In this document: piece by piece, positions 44,400 through 56,460 of the stretch | How positions within the stretch are numbered: position 1 is the stretch's first letter | Layout: the number at the start of each line of letters is the position of its first letter | NCBI GenBank assembly: GCA_032358165.1 | Contig: JAALGY010000004.1 | Span: 827,424 to 891,423, forward strand | DNA: 64,000 nt | Reading direction: 5' to 3' | From: Diplosphaera chodatii | Lineage: Eukaryota; Chlorophyta; Trebouxiophyceae; Prasiolales; Stichococcaceae | Notes under the pieces: model-generated | Told to the model about the DNA's origin: nothing | Database searches by the model: none | The model's input: only the letters and a program-made list of their open reading frames with translations | Position numbers and translations under genes: made by a program

Positions 44400-47300
44400 C
44401 CCCATCTTGCTCTCCTGTCTCCTGACGCATGGGATTGTGTCAGCGCGTGCGACCCTCAAACATGGCTTGTTTGTGTCTCAGGCTGTGGGCGTCAACGACT
44501 ATTATACCAAGCATGGCGCAGCAGGAGGGTCGGGTTGGTTGTGCGGGCACTTGCCCTCGGATTTGCATCGGCTCAAGGCACCCTTGCTGCTGGAACATGT
44601 GGGCACAGTGTGAGCTATGGCGTGGTGGTGGCTGCAGTGCTCGGCAGGCGCCCAATTCTGGCATGCAGCAGGTGCGCTTTTGGGCAGATGTCGGTGTCGG
44701 CGTCCGCCTGGCGTCCTCCGAAGATCGTGCAGGCTATGCTGGCAGGTGTCATCGGTCTGGCACCGTTTCGTGTCGCTGTTGCAGCTGTGACGAGCTGTCG
44801 TAGTGTGGGGCATGGCGTCATGGCATTGTATGTGTCCCGCAGGCAGCGCCTTTCGGCAGGTCTTAGTGTCAGCGCCCGCCCGGCGTCCTCCGAAGATCAT
44901 GCGAGCTGTGGTGGCAGTTGCCATTGTCATAGCACCGTGTCGTGCCACTGTTGCAGCTGTGAAGAGTTGGCATGGCAGCAGCCCTGGCGTCAGGGTGTTC
45001 CTGTTGCTCCCGCAGACGCGCTTTTCAGCAGATTTCAGCAACGGGGCCCGCCCGGCATTTCCAGGAAGATCACACGAGCTGTGCTCACGTCTGCCATCGT
45101 TCTGGCACCCTTTCGTGTCGCCCTTGCAGCTGCAGCGAGCTGGCATGGCTGCAGCCCTGGCGTCAGGGTGTTCTGTGTGTCACACAGGCGTGCATTCTTG
45201 GGCAGATATCAGCAACGGCGTCAGCCCGGCATCCCAGGAAGATCGTGGGAGCTGTGCTCGTGCCTGCCATCGTTCTGGCACCCTTTTGTGTCACTGTTAC
45301 TGCTGGAAAGAGTTGGCACGGCTTCAGACGTGGCATCAGGGTGTTTTGTGTGTCCCGCAGGTGTGTGTTCAGTATTGCCGCCACAGTAGCAACGGCAGCG
45401 GGTCATTCTCCTGAGGATCAGGCAGGCTGTGCTCGTGTCTGTTGTCATCCCAGAACTGTATCGTGCCACTTTCGACGCTACGAGGAGCTGGAACAGCTGC
45501 AGCCCTGGCATCAGGGTGTTCTGTGGGTCCCGCAGGTGTGTGTTCAGCACCGCCACAGCAGCGACGGCAGCGGGCCGCTTTGAACAGGATCATGCGAGCT
45601 GTGCTCCTGTCTGCCATCGTTCTGGCACTGTATCGTGCCACTGCTGCAGCTGCAGCGACCTGGCATAGTGCAGGGCATGGCATGATGACATGCTGTGGGT
45701 GCCACAGGCACGCCTTTGGGCAGATCTCAGTGGCGGCGCCCGCTCAGCGTCCCAGGAAGATCACATCAGCTGTGCCCGTGTCTGGCATCGTTCTGGCACC
45801 GTGTCGTGTCGCCTTTGCAGGTGCAGCACGCTGGCATGGCATGCAGCCCTGGCGTCAGGGTGTTCTGTTGCTCCTGCAGGCCTTGCATTTCAGCACCTGC
45901 ACAGCAGCAGCAGGCGCGGCGGTGCCCCAGTACGGTGAAGATCATGCAAGCTATGGTGGCACTTGCCATTGTCCTAGCACCGTGTCGTGCCACTGTTGCA
46001 GCTGTGAAGAGTTGGCATGGCTTCAGACCTGGCACCAGGGTGTTCTGTGGGTCGCGCAGGCGCTTGTTCAGCACCGCCACAGTAGCAGCAGCGGAGGCGG
46101 GCCAGGTTGGCGAGGATCAGCCGAGCTGTGCTCCTGTCTGCCATCGTTCTGGCACTGTATCGTGCCACTGCTGCAGCTGCGACGACCTGGCATAGTGTAG
46201 GGCATGGCGTGAGGGCATGCTGTGGGTGCCGCAGGCGCGCCTTTGGGCAGATGTTAGTGGTGGCGTCAGCCTGGAGTCCTCCGAAGATCATGCGAGCTGT
46301 GGTGGCAGCTGCCATGTTCTTAGCACCCTTTCGTGCCATTAACACTGCTGCAAAGAGGTGACATACTGTGGGGCACGACATGATCACGTTCTATGGGTCT
46401 CGCAGATGCGCATTTAGGGCAGATATCCAGTAGTGGCGTCCGCCCGGCATCCCAGGAAGATCATGCTCGCTATGCCCGTTTCTGCCATCATTCTGGCACC
46501 CTGTTGTGCCAGATATGTAGCTGCAATGAGCTAGCATGATTCAAGACCTGACATCAGGTGTTCTGTGCGTCCCGCGGGCGGCCATTTCAGCGCCTGTATA
46601 GCAGCAGCGGAGGTAGGCCGATTCGCAGAGGATCAGGCAGGCTGTGCTGGTAGCGGTCATGTTCCCAGCACCCTTTCGTGTCACCTCTGCTGCTGTGAAG
46701 AGCTGGCATGCTGCGGGGCGCGGCGTGATCACGTTCTGTGGGTCCCGCAGGCGTTGATTTCAGCAGATTTCAGCAACGGCGCCAGCCCGGCGTTTCCAGG
46801 AAGATCATGCAGACTGTGCTCCTGCCTGCCATGTTCCCAGCACCCTTTCGTGTCTTTATTGCAGCTACAGCGACCTGGCATAGTGTAGGGCATGGCGTGA
46901 GGGTGTTCTGTGCGTCCCGCAGGTGTCTGTTCAGTGTTGCCGCCACAGCAGCGACGGCAGCGGGTCATTCTCCTGAGGATCAGGCAGGCTGTGCTTGTGT
47001 CTGCCATCGTCCTAGCACTGCATCGTGCCACTGTTGCAGTTGCAAAGAGCTGGCACGGCTGCAGCCCTGGCATCAGTGTGATTTGTTGCTCCCGCATGTG
47101 TGCATTCTCGGGCAGATTCCAAAGGCGGTGCCCGCCCGGCGTTTCACGGAAAATCATGTGAGCTGTGGTTGCAGCTGCCATCTCTCTGGCACTCTTTCGT
47201 GCCACCTTTGCTGCTGTGAAGAGTTGACATGGCTTCAGACGTGGCGTCAGGGTGTTCTGTGTGACCTGCAGGCTCCAGTTCAGCACCCGCACAGGAGCAG

Positions 47301-50300
47301 CAGCAGAGGCGGGTCGAGTCAGAGAGGATCAGGCAGGCTATGCTCCTGTCTGCCATCGTTCTAGCACTGTATCGTGCCACTGCTGCAGCTGCAGCGAGCT
47401 AGCATACTGCGGGGCATGGCGTGATCACATTCTATGGGGCCCTGCAGGCAGCGGCTTTTGGGCAGATGTCAGTGGCGGCGTCAGCCCGGCGTTCCAGGAA
47501 GATCATGCATGCAGTGCTCGTGTCTGCCATCGTTCTGGCACCGTTTTGTTCCACCTTTGCTGCTGTGAAGAGGTGACATACTGCGAGGCACGGCGTGATC
47601 ACATTCTATGGGGCCCCGCAGGTGCGGCTTTGGGTGTATGCACAGCAGCGGCGCCCGCCCAGCGTCCCAGGAAGATCACATGAGCTGTGCCCGTGTTTGC
47701 CATCGTTCTGGCACCGTATCGTGTCACTGTTGCAGCTGCAGCGAGCTGCCACAGCTGCAGCCCTGGCGTCAGGGTGTTCTGTGTGTCCCGCAGGCGCGAT
47801 TTGAGCAGAACCCAGTAGCGGTGTCGGCCCAGCGTATTCCGAAGATCATGTGAGTTGTGCTAGTATCGGTCATGTTCCCAGCACCCTTTCGCGCCACTGT
47901 CGCAGCTGCAAGGAGCTGACATGGCTTCAGGCCTGGCACCAGGGTGTTCTGTGGGACCCGCGGGCAGCCATTTCGGCACCGCCACAGCAGCAGCGGAGGC
48001 GAGCTGTTTTGAAGAGGACCAGGCAGGCTGTGCTGCTGTCTGCCATCGTTCTGGCACCCTTTCGTGTCGCCCTTGCAGCTGCAGAGAGCTGGTAGACTGC
48101 GGGTCACGGCGCGATCACGTTCTATGGGGCTTGCAGGCGCTGATTTCAGCAGATGTCGGTGGCGGTGTCCGCCCGGCATTCCAGGAAGATCATGCTCGCA
48201 GTGCTCGTGTTTGCCATCGTTCTAGCACCCTTTTGTGCCACTGTTGCAGCTCTGAAGAGCTGACACAGCTGCAGCCCTGGCATCAGGGTGTTCTGTGCGT
48301 CCCGCAGGCGTGTTTTCAGAATTGCCGCCACAGCAGCAACGGTAGCGGGTCATTCTCCTCAGGATCAGGCAGGCTGTGCTGCTGTCTGCCATCGTTCTGG
48401 CACCCTTTCGTGTCGCCCTTGCAGCTGCAGAGAGCTGGTAGACTGCGGGTCACGACGCGATTACGTTCTATGGGGCTTGCAGGCGCTGATTTCAGCAGAT
48501 GTCGGTGGCGGCGTCCGCCCGGCATTCCAGGAAGATCATGCTCGCAGTGCTCGTGTCTGCCATCGCTCTGGCACCTTTTTGTGTCGCCCTTGCAGCTGCA
48601 GCGAGCTAGCATACTGCGGGGCATGGCATGATCACATTCTATGGGTCCTGCAGGCAGCGCCTTTTGGGCAGATCTCAGTGGCGGCGCCCGCCCGGCGTAT
48701 TGGGAAGATCGTGCGAGCTATGCTGGCAGGTGCCATCGGTCTGGCACTGTATCGTGTCACTGTTGCAGCTGTGAAGAGTTGGCATGGCTTCAGACGTGGC
48801 ATCAGGGTGGTCTGTGGGACCCGCAGGCGTCTGTTCAGTACTGCCGCCACAGCAGCAACGGCGGCGGGTCATTCTCCAGAGGATCAGGCAGGCTGTGCTC
48901 CTGCCTGCCATCGTTCTGGCACCGTTTTGTGCCACCTTTGCTGCTGTGAAGAGGTGACATACTGCGGGGCATGGCGTCATGGCGATGTACGTGTCCTGCA
49001 GGCAGCGCTTCTGGGCTGATTTCAGTGGCGGCGTCAGCCGGCGTTCCACGGAAGATCATGTGAGCTGTGGTGGCAGCTGCCATCGTTCTGGCACTATATC
49101 GTGCCACTTTCGACGCTACAAGGAGCTGGAACAGCTGCAGCCCTGGCATCAGGGTGTTCTGTGGGTGCCGCAGGTGTGTGTTCAGCACCACCGCCACAGC
49201 AGCAGCGGAGGTAGGCCGGTTCGGAGAGGATCGTGCGGGCTGTACTCCTGCCTGCCATCGTTCCAGCGCTGTATCGTGCCACTGCCGCAGCTGCAACGAG
49301 CTGGCACAGTGTAGGGCATGGCATGAGGGCATGCTGTGGGTGCCGCAGGCACGCCTTTGGGCAGATCTCAGTGGCGGCGCCCGCCCAGCGTTCCAGGAGG
49401 ATCACATGAGCTGTGCCCGTGTCTGCCATCGTTTTGGCGCCGTTTCGTGTCGCCTTTGCAGCTGCAGCGAGCTGGTATGGCTGCAGCCCTAGCGTCAGCG
49501 TGTTCTGTGCCTCCCGCAGGCGTGCTTTCAGTACTGCCGCCACAGCAGCGACGGCGGCGGGCCGCTTTGAACAGGATCATGCGAGCTGTGCTCCTGTCTG
49601 CCATCGTTCTAGCACTGTATCGTGCCACTGTCGCAGCTGCAGCGACCTGGCATAGTGTAGGGCATGGCGTGATCACATTCTGTGGGTCTCGCAGGTGCGC
49701 TTTTTGGGCAGATTTCAGTGGCGGCGTCCGCCCGGCATCCCAGGAAGATCACGCTTGCTATGCTCGTGTTTGCCATCGTTCTGGCGCCCTGTTGTGCCAG
49801 ATATATAGCTGCGAGGAGCTAGCATGATTCAGGACCTGACATCAGTGCGTCCCGCAGGCACGCTTTTGGGCGTACGCACAGCGGCGGCTTCCGCCCGGCA
49901 TCCCAAGAAGATCAGGTGAGCGAGCTGTGCTGGCAGTTGCCTTCGCATCAGCGTAGCGGAGAGCCTCTTTTGCTGCTGAACACAGCTGGCATGGTGTGGG
50001 CAATGGCGTGCCGGTGCATTGCAGGATCCTGCAAGTGGCCTCCCAGACAAGTAGACAGCAGCAGCTCCGGCCAGCCGTTCCAGGAGGATCAGGTGGGTCG
50101 CGCCCGCATTGCCATCTGTCTGGCTGCCATCATGCTGCTGCAATGAGCTGGCATCACTTCAGCCACAGCGTGATGGCAGACGACGTCATCGTCATTTGCA
50201 GGCGCGATTTTGGGCGGACATGTGATGGCGGCGTCGGCACATGGTTGCGGGAGGATCAGCTGATGAGCAGTGGTAGTGGCTGCCACGGACTCGGAGGTGC
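44400..50300. repeat. Tandem satellite array, period about 173 bp, ~33 units
   Basis: An anchor resembling CTGCCATCGTTCTGGCAC recurs through the array. The CAC of the anchor falls at 44761, 44933, 45106, 45279, then about every 170-175 bp to 49785: 29 intervals averaging 173 bp, with one of about 181. Three or so decayed units extend on each side. Each unit has a conserved block (GATCA-GCGAGCTGTGCTC-anchor-TTTCGTG), then a variable block, a TGTTCTGTG..CCCGCAGG block, and a second variable block with at least four alternative sequences (for example CTTTTGGGCAGATCTCAGTG versus GTGTTCAGTATTGCCGCC). 173 is not a multiple of 3 and the long open frames shift between units, so it is not a protein repeat. 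Edge units are more divergent than central ones, as expected for satellite turnover. Confidence 0.95.
48041..48570. repeat. Higher-order duplication (346 bp = two units) within the array
   Basis: The stretch starting at 48041 (TGCCATCGTTCTGG... through GAGAGCTGGTAGACTGCGGG and GATGTCGGTGGCGG) recurs almost unchanged starting at 48387, i.e. 346 bp or exactly two unit lengths away. Confidence 0.85.
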
Positions 50301-50983
50301 CCTGGGGCGCCGTTGCCGGCTGGCGGGGCGGACGCTGCTGGCAGGGTGGTGTCTGGCGGGCGCTTCGACTCATCGCACGTGCGCAATCACAGCATCAGCG
50401 CCACACCCACCGAATCGGGTGGGTGCAGCCCATGCCTGCTGTCATCGTGCCAGCATCGTGGTGATGTGACTACTGCTGGGCTGGTTGGGCAGGGGTCAAG
50501 CCCTAACATCATGACATTCAGCGGCTACTGTCCGTGCAGCTTTCGGCAGCCCAGAGCCGCAGCTGCAGCACACCGCGGCACAACGAGCAGGTGAGCACAG
50601 GCCATGCCTGTCAGCTGATCAGCATTGCGCTGGTGTTGCTGCAACTCCAGTTCAAGCACTACTGTTCGACTGCGCTACCACATATGCACCACAGAACTGC
50701 GAAGAGTTGCAGCTGACCGTGCATCTTGCTTACCGCTCTCCTGCAGCTGCTGAGGATGAACGAGCAGTCAGCGGCCCTGGCTGGAGGGCTGGCTACAGAC
50801 AGACCTCGGAGCGGGAAGGGCAGCCGCGGCCTGCGCTGCTGCACCTAGCCTCGGACGGCGTCCCCTCTAGCAGCAGGTGTACATCCGATTCAGCTCAGAT
50901 TCTTGTGTTGCCGCAAACACCAGTCGGGTTCAGGGCCGAGAAGATCTGCTGTTATCCCTCCAATCTGTCTGCACATGTATGGG

Positions 50984-51043
<60 letters not shown>

Positions 51044-52233
51044 CTCTCAGCCCGTTCTTCGCTCAACTGCACAGGCGCCAGTGCTGGCTGGCGGGGTTCA
51101 GGGCCGCATTGGACAGAGCATAGTGTAGCCAGGATTGACGGCTGCCGGCGAAACAGTGGCGGCTGGGGTGGCAGTCCGCCTGGGCGCGTCCCATCCAGTG
51201 GCATCAGCTGTCAAGGTATGCTTACCCCTGCAATGCTGCAGTGTCACGGACCTCAGCATCATTGTCGAGTTCAGACTCAGATTGACCTCTGCCCAGGCGG
51301 CTGCACTGATGACTTGGTGCGCGGGTACTGCGCAGGCAGCAACTCCTCGCCTGCTGGGCTGCTGTGCATGTGTGGCGCTACTGACACCCTGAAACAGGTG
51401 CTGAGTCCACATGACAGGCTTGTGAGCCAGCGGCGGCGCTGCTTCTTGTGCCTGAACAAGCCTGGCATGCGTCATGTGATGTAGTTGATACCGGTGTGCG
51501 TGCTTGCAGGGCGCATTTGCAGATCGTCTGATGCGCCCCTGACGCTCTTGCCGGCCGCGCAGCCGGTAGCAGGTGGCGCAGTGATCAACACACAAGCAGC
51601 GACAGGGGCTATGGCAATACATCTGGTGGGCAGCTGTCAGCCAGTAGTCTGGCACCAGCCACAGAACCATAGATGTAGTTTGTCATGACCCTCGAGCATG
51701 TTGTGGTACTGACGACGCCGGCGCTCCACTGGTGGTGGGATCTGTGAAAAGCTCTGGGTTTGCAAGATTGGCAGCATGTTTGTGGATGGCAAGCCACCAA
51801 AGTGGTGTGTCCATGTTCTACAGGCCCCGGCACACACGAACTGACAACATGCTCACCACTCAATGCCCATCACGAGCGGTCTGCTGCACGTTGATGAGAT
51901 GTGCATGCTCAGCCATCCTGAAAGCACCGATTCGAGCCAGCTGCTGGCGGGCCGTCTCGATCAGTTGGCGTTATGCTACAACACCACTGACCCCAGATCC
52001 GTCGCTGCTGGGATGACCCCGTCACAGACCTTGCACCATGCGCCGCCGCCGCGCTGTGATGTTACAAGCCTACACGGTTGCTCCTGCAGCGTCAGCAGCG
52101 CAAGACATCAGGCAGAGCGTGACTGTCCAGGCGGCTGAGTTTCAGAAGAGCAGCGCCACACACAGCTGGCGCAGACCCGGGCGCTGCAGGGGTGACACCT
52201 TGCGGGACGGGACGGGCGGCGTGCGGCTCGGTT
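50301..52233. other. Region with isolated coding-like patches, no gene model
   Basis: Plus-strand patches with splice-like edges occur near 50742-50860 (MNEQSAALAGGLATDRPRSG), 51137-51215 (ETVAAGVAVRLGASHPVASA) and 51890-52010 (MLSHPESTDSSQLLAGRLDQ). I could not link them. A GGCA microsatellite interrupts the region. Confidence 0.3.
50982..51044. repeat. Tetranucleotide microsatellite (GGCA)~16
   Basis: About 63 bp of uninterrupted GGCA repeats. It lies in a non-coding or intronic position, to judge from the lack of coding context. Confidence 0.97.
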
Positions 52234-55200
52234 CTAGATGACGGCGGGCGCCCTGTCGCCGCGCGCGAGCCAGCGCACGAGGCGAGGCTGGTGGCCAGCG
52301 CGCAGCTCCTGCGGGTTTGGGGTTTCAGGGTTGTGATCAGCAGAACGGCTGGGTGACGCTGTTCATCTGGCATATCTGCCATGGGCATCCTCCACATGTT
52401 CAGATTCAGGTCACCCTTGAATCGCACCGGCGACAGAGTGGTTGGCAGCCCGCATGGGCCGTTCATGTGTGAGCAGTCACCTCGGGGGCGACGGCATCGA
52501 GCCACCAACGTTCGCCGACAGCGTGACGGCGCCTCTGCTGATGCTGCTCTGCGCCTCGGCGGCGTGCTGCGCATGCTGTCCTGTAGGCGCCTCCGTCCCT
52601 CGCTGGTGGGAAAGCGCCTGAAGCGCGCCCCAGAGCGGTGCAGATCCACCACGGTGGGCCTGCAGCGCAGTGGCAATCAGCAGGGCTGATGCGAGGTACA
52701 TGACGTAAAACGGAGGGATGCCAGCGTCTGTTGCAAGGGCGTCATCCTGAGGCGCATCACGCTAGCTCCTATGACAAGCAGGCACGTGAGCTTTATGTCA
52801 CTCTGGCTGCAAGCTCAATCGATTTACAGGTCAAAATCCACCTTGGCGGCGTTGGGATTGCTGACGGGGTGGCGCCGCTGGGCAGTTCCCGCGTCTGGTC
52901 ATCCAGCTGAGCGTGACGGGTCTGCAAAATCAGCAGAACCGGTGTGATGCTGTAGGCGGTTTACACGTTGCCCTGTGTACACCTGGCACGTATGTGCATA
53001 GTGTGATGGTCACGGTGCTAGATCGTACATGATTTGTGAGCTGCGAGAAGATGAGCAGCGCTGACTGTATTCTGCGAGTCCATCGTGCCTCGGAACGGCA
53101 AGGCTGGTAGGCGCAGATGGACAAAGCAATGACGGGAGAGCGAAATATGCAGGAGAAAGGTATGGGCAGATCCCAGGGCAGCTGCGCACCCGCTGCACGG
53201 TGTCAGTGTGGAGGGCGCTACCGACGCCGGGCCAGGGGATGGGCGCCCTGCCCCACTGTGTGGCGCCCCCCGCCACACGCGCAGCGCCCTGCACCCAGAC
53301 AGCAGCGTCTGCATCGGCCTGCACCACTGATCGTGGGACACATGCAGCAGGCTCCTTTTGCCAGCGCGGTATGATGGCTGTGGGAGTGAAATGCAGAACA
53401 AGCAGACCCAACTTGCTTTCAGCCCCAGTCAGGAAGAGTTGCCCGGCGACTGTACAGGGGCGGCGGGCAGCACGGCGTGCAGCACTCACCAGCGTATGAG
53501 CTGGCCAAATGGGTACTGCAGGCAGCCGTACGCCGCCCAGCTGCTGCCTTGCATCGTAGACCGCCAAAGTCTGTCTGTCTGTCCTAATGGGCTGCCGGCT
53601 GCGGCGTATTTTAGCCTGGCTGACACGCCATCAGGCGGGAGCAGCCCGTCACCATGCAGGCGCATCGGGCTCCTGCCGCCGCTGGGCTGCGAGGCCGGCG
53701 AGGCAGTCCCAAAGGGCTTCTGCCGGCGCCGTCGCGGCTGCCAGCGCTGTGTCCTCGATTTGAGACGTCTGCCCTGCGGTGGCGCGGCTGTTGCAGGAGC
53801 GAGCTGGACTGCCGAGCGAGGCTGCACATGCTGCTGCAGCTGCCCGCGAGGCCGCAGGGTCTTGCAGCCCAGCGGCAGGGCTCCAGTCGGTGCAGAGCCC
53901 GGAGCTTCCTGGTGCCTGCCGCCTGGCTGCGCAGGCTGTGCGATGCCCTCCTGCAGACCGCCCAGCCGGCGGAACGACGGCACAGCAAGCGTCGCCGGCG
54001 GGTTGGCAGCGCTGCAAGCCGCCCTGCGGCCCAGGCCCCCTCGTACAACGAACACGGGGTGCACCGGCGCCTGTAGCTCCACATCGCCTGCAGGAACAAA
54101 TAGAGTGTAATGATACGCTGCCAGCGTGTGACCAGCTGGCTCACTGCGCTGATCAGCACGAAGCAGCAGCTGGCAGCATTGTCAGAGATTCATCCTGAAC
54201 ACGGTCCCGCTTCTCACCTACAGCTTCCGCTGGTCGTCATGCGGCTGCTTCCGCAAGTCGGCTGCTTTCAGCTGCCGATGCGCTTTGCGATCGCCCACGC
54301 CGCTGGCACCGCCGTCCAATGCCATGTTCGATGACAGGCCGGATGCCTGCTGCTGAGCTGTAGTCAAGGGCGGCCGTGCCTGTGGATCTGCGGCGCCATG
54401 CGCAGTCCCGCCCTGACATGCTGCTGCCTAGCGGCACTGGCTCCGCTTCTGCCCGCTCGCCACACGCAAGCGCCTGCAGCCGCCCCGCTGCTTCCGCCTG
54501 CGCGCATCAGTTTCGGAGGTGGAGCCAACTTCTACTGATCAAGGCTGCGCGTTTCACAAACAGTGCAAGCAGTTCGAATCACAGGCTCTGTTACGAGTGT
54601 GGCCATACACTCTGCGTGTTCAAGAAAGCACTTATGTGTAGCTTGCCACTGCTCGATATGCACCTGCAACAAGTGGGCAGGCTCGAGCACAAACATCATT
54701 GGCGGGTGCCCACCCTCAAGCGAGTGGGCTCCAGCTTCCGGCTCTGCAGATTGTCGTTGTAGAACCCAGCGGCGGCGGCGGCCACCCACCAAACACCTGC
54801 ACCGCGTGGCACATGCAGAGCCTGATGTACAGCGCCAACCCGAGCCTTGCATTCCTGCCATCATTGCTTCATTCATGCCAAACAGCTGTCGCAGCAATGA
54901 CCGCTTGTTTCAGCTAGCTGCCAGCGGGCCTGCCGGTCAGTGACAGCGTTCACGTGACAGGGTTGTGAGCAGGTGTCCTAGTGGAGCTACCTTCATCTGG
55001 CCATCCGTGCGTCGACATGCGCAGCGTCACGCGCTTGACAAGTGGCTACCGTCAGTTTGGACGCCTGACACAGGGCCCGGCAGCCTCGTGTGTACTACAA
55101 CTGCCATGGCGCCCGCTGCTGTGACAGCGTGATCTGAGGGTCGGCCTGCGGCTGCTGCTGCAGCTCTCCAGCTGCAGGCAGCGCACAGGGGGTGCATCAC

Positions 55201-56460
55201 ATCAGCGCACACAGTGCAGCACCGCTGCCGAGTACATCTGCATACACAGCGCAGAGCTTTGCCTCCTGCACAATGTGAGCGCATATGGCGCACCTTCAGG
55301 ATGTGAATCGGCACGGTGCTACGCTGCGTGTGGGAGGTATCGCACAGGGCACCGCCACCGCCAGGGGGCGGCGTCAGACCCAGTCTCTGCCGCCAACAGA
55401 CATGCGCCCCCGGCCAGGCGCTGCAGGTCAGGAAAATATGAGTGAGCTGTGGGGTAGAACGTCCACTATGGCGCAGACCAGTCGCCAGCATGATGCTACA
55501 CGCCCCGACACAGGGAACAACAGACGACACACCTGTAGGGCGGTCATGAGTTGGCAGCGCTGGGGCTGCGCCGCCGGTGTGAAGGGGGCTGATGGGATCC
55601 GATGTGTCTGGTGACTCGGTCTCCTGCAAAAGGAACCGGAGTACGCTATCAAGCAGAAGGCTATCCCCAGAAGTGTTTTGCCCTGGAGCGCCAGAGTTCA
55701 GTCTGCTGTGCTTGCACCCTTGCCGAGACATGGGCGAGAACAACCATTCAAAAGCCTACCGGGGCTGTATCAAACGCCATGCACGCCAGCGGCTTTGCAC
55801 TGCACTCCCCCTCCCGGGCAGATGCAGTCGCAGCAGCAGCACAGCAGCGTGACGAGCGGCGCCTAGTGCTCGCAGCAACGTGTCCAGCCAGATGATTTGA
55901 AAGTTGGCGTCAGCACCTGCGCAGCAGGCAGCATGACAACTATACAGCCAGCAGTCATCGCCATCTCAAGCATCTCAATGCAGTGCATGCTGGCAAGGCA
56001 CGTCCAAGCAGACAGCGCACCAGGGACAGCACCGGGGAAGTCACCGTTGCCCAGTCGAAGCCCAATGCATTCTTGGCAGCGCTGTGTAGCCGTTGTCGGC
56101 CACCATGGTGCGGTGCTCGGCGTCATCGTCAGGCAGCATGACCCAGAAATCCCCCAGACTGCAGGCACACGACAGCGGTGTGTCGGGCGCACAGCACAAG
56201 CGCACAGTAGGAAGCAGAGTCCCACACAACCAGCATCGATGCAGGCAGGCAGGTGGTGGTCCCTCACCAGAAACACCAGTCTCGACCGCCGGCGCCGGCA
56301 GCAGGTGCATCTCGGCGGCGGCCGCACGACGTGCGAGTCAAACGTTGAGCCTGCATACAGCGTGACGATGTGGAAAGCCAGAAGCGCAATGTGTGCAATC
56401 GGCGTGCACGGATGCTGCAAGAACAGTTGCAGCCGTTGCTCAGGGCAGTCTGTCATCCAA
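52234..56460 (-). CDS. Possible multi-exon membrane protein gene, unresolved
   Basis: Several minus-strand segments look like exons. About 56456-56350: HPCTPIAHIALLAFHIVTLY, a membrane segment. About 56160-56045: GDFWVMLPDDDAEHRTMVAD, then NGYTALPRMHWAS. About 54808-54720: VWWVAAAAAGFYNDNLQSRK. About 54086-53487: after a pyrimidine-rich acceptor, DVELQAPVHPVFVVRGGLGR, ending YPFGQLIR at a GTGAGT donor. About 52300-52234: ELRAGHQPRLVRWLARGDRA, then stop. Orientation is supported by acceptors and the strong donor, but several intermediate exons are open in more than one frame and phases could not be fixed. It may be one gene or two. The hydrophobic segments suggest an integral membrane protein. 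I do not recognise it. Confidence 0.3.

Noticed and set aside
44349..49827. Long open reading frames running through the satellite array (300+ codons)
   Set aside because: The unit length is not a multiple of three, the frames hop between units and strands, and all reflect GC-rich repeat sequence. No start, signal or consistent exon frame.
52316..52336. Telomere-like GGGTTTGGGGTTTCAGGG string
   Set aside because: Irregular, not a true TTTAGGG repeat; chance similarity cannot be excluded.
53486..54110. Three overlapping plus-strand open frames
   Set aside because: The minus strand has a pyrimidine-rich acceptor and a GTGAGT donor framing the same segment, so the plus frames are probably shadows.
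54560..54600. GTTCGAATC string resembling a tRNA T-loop
   Set aside because: No matching acceptor, D or anticodon arms around it; no tRNA structure.
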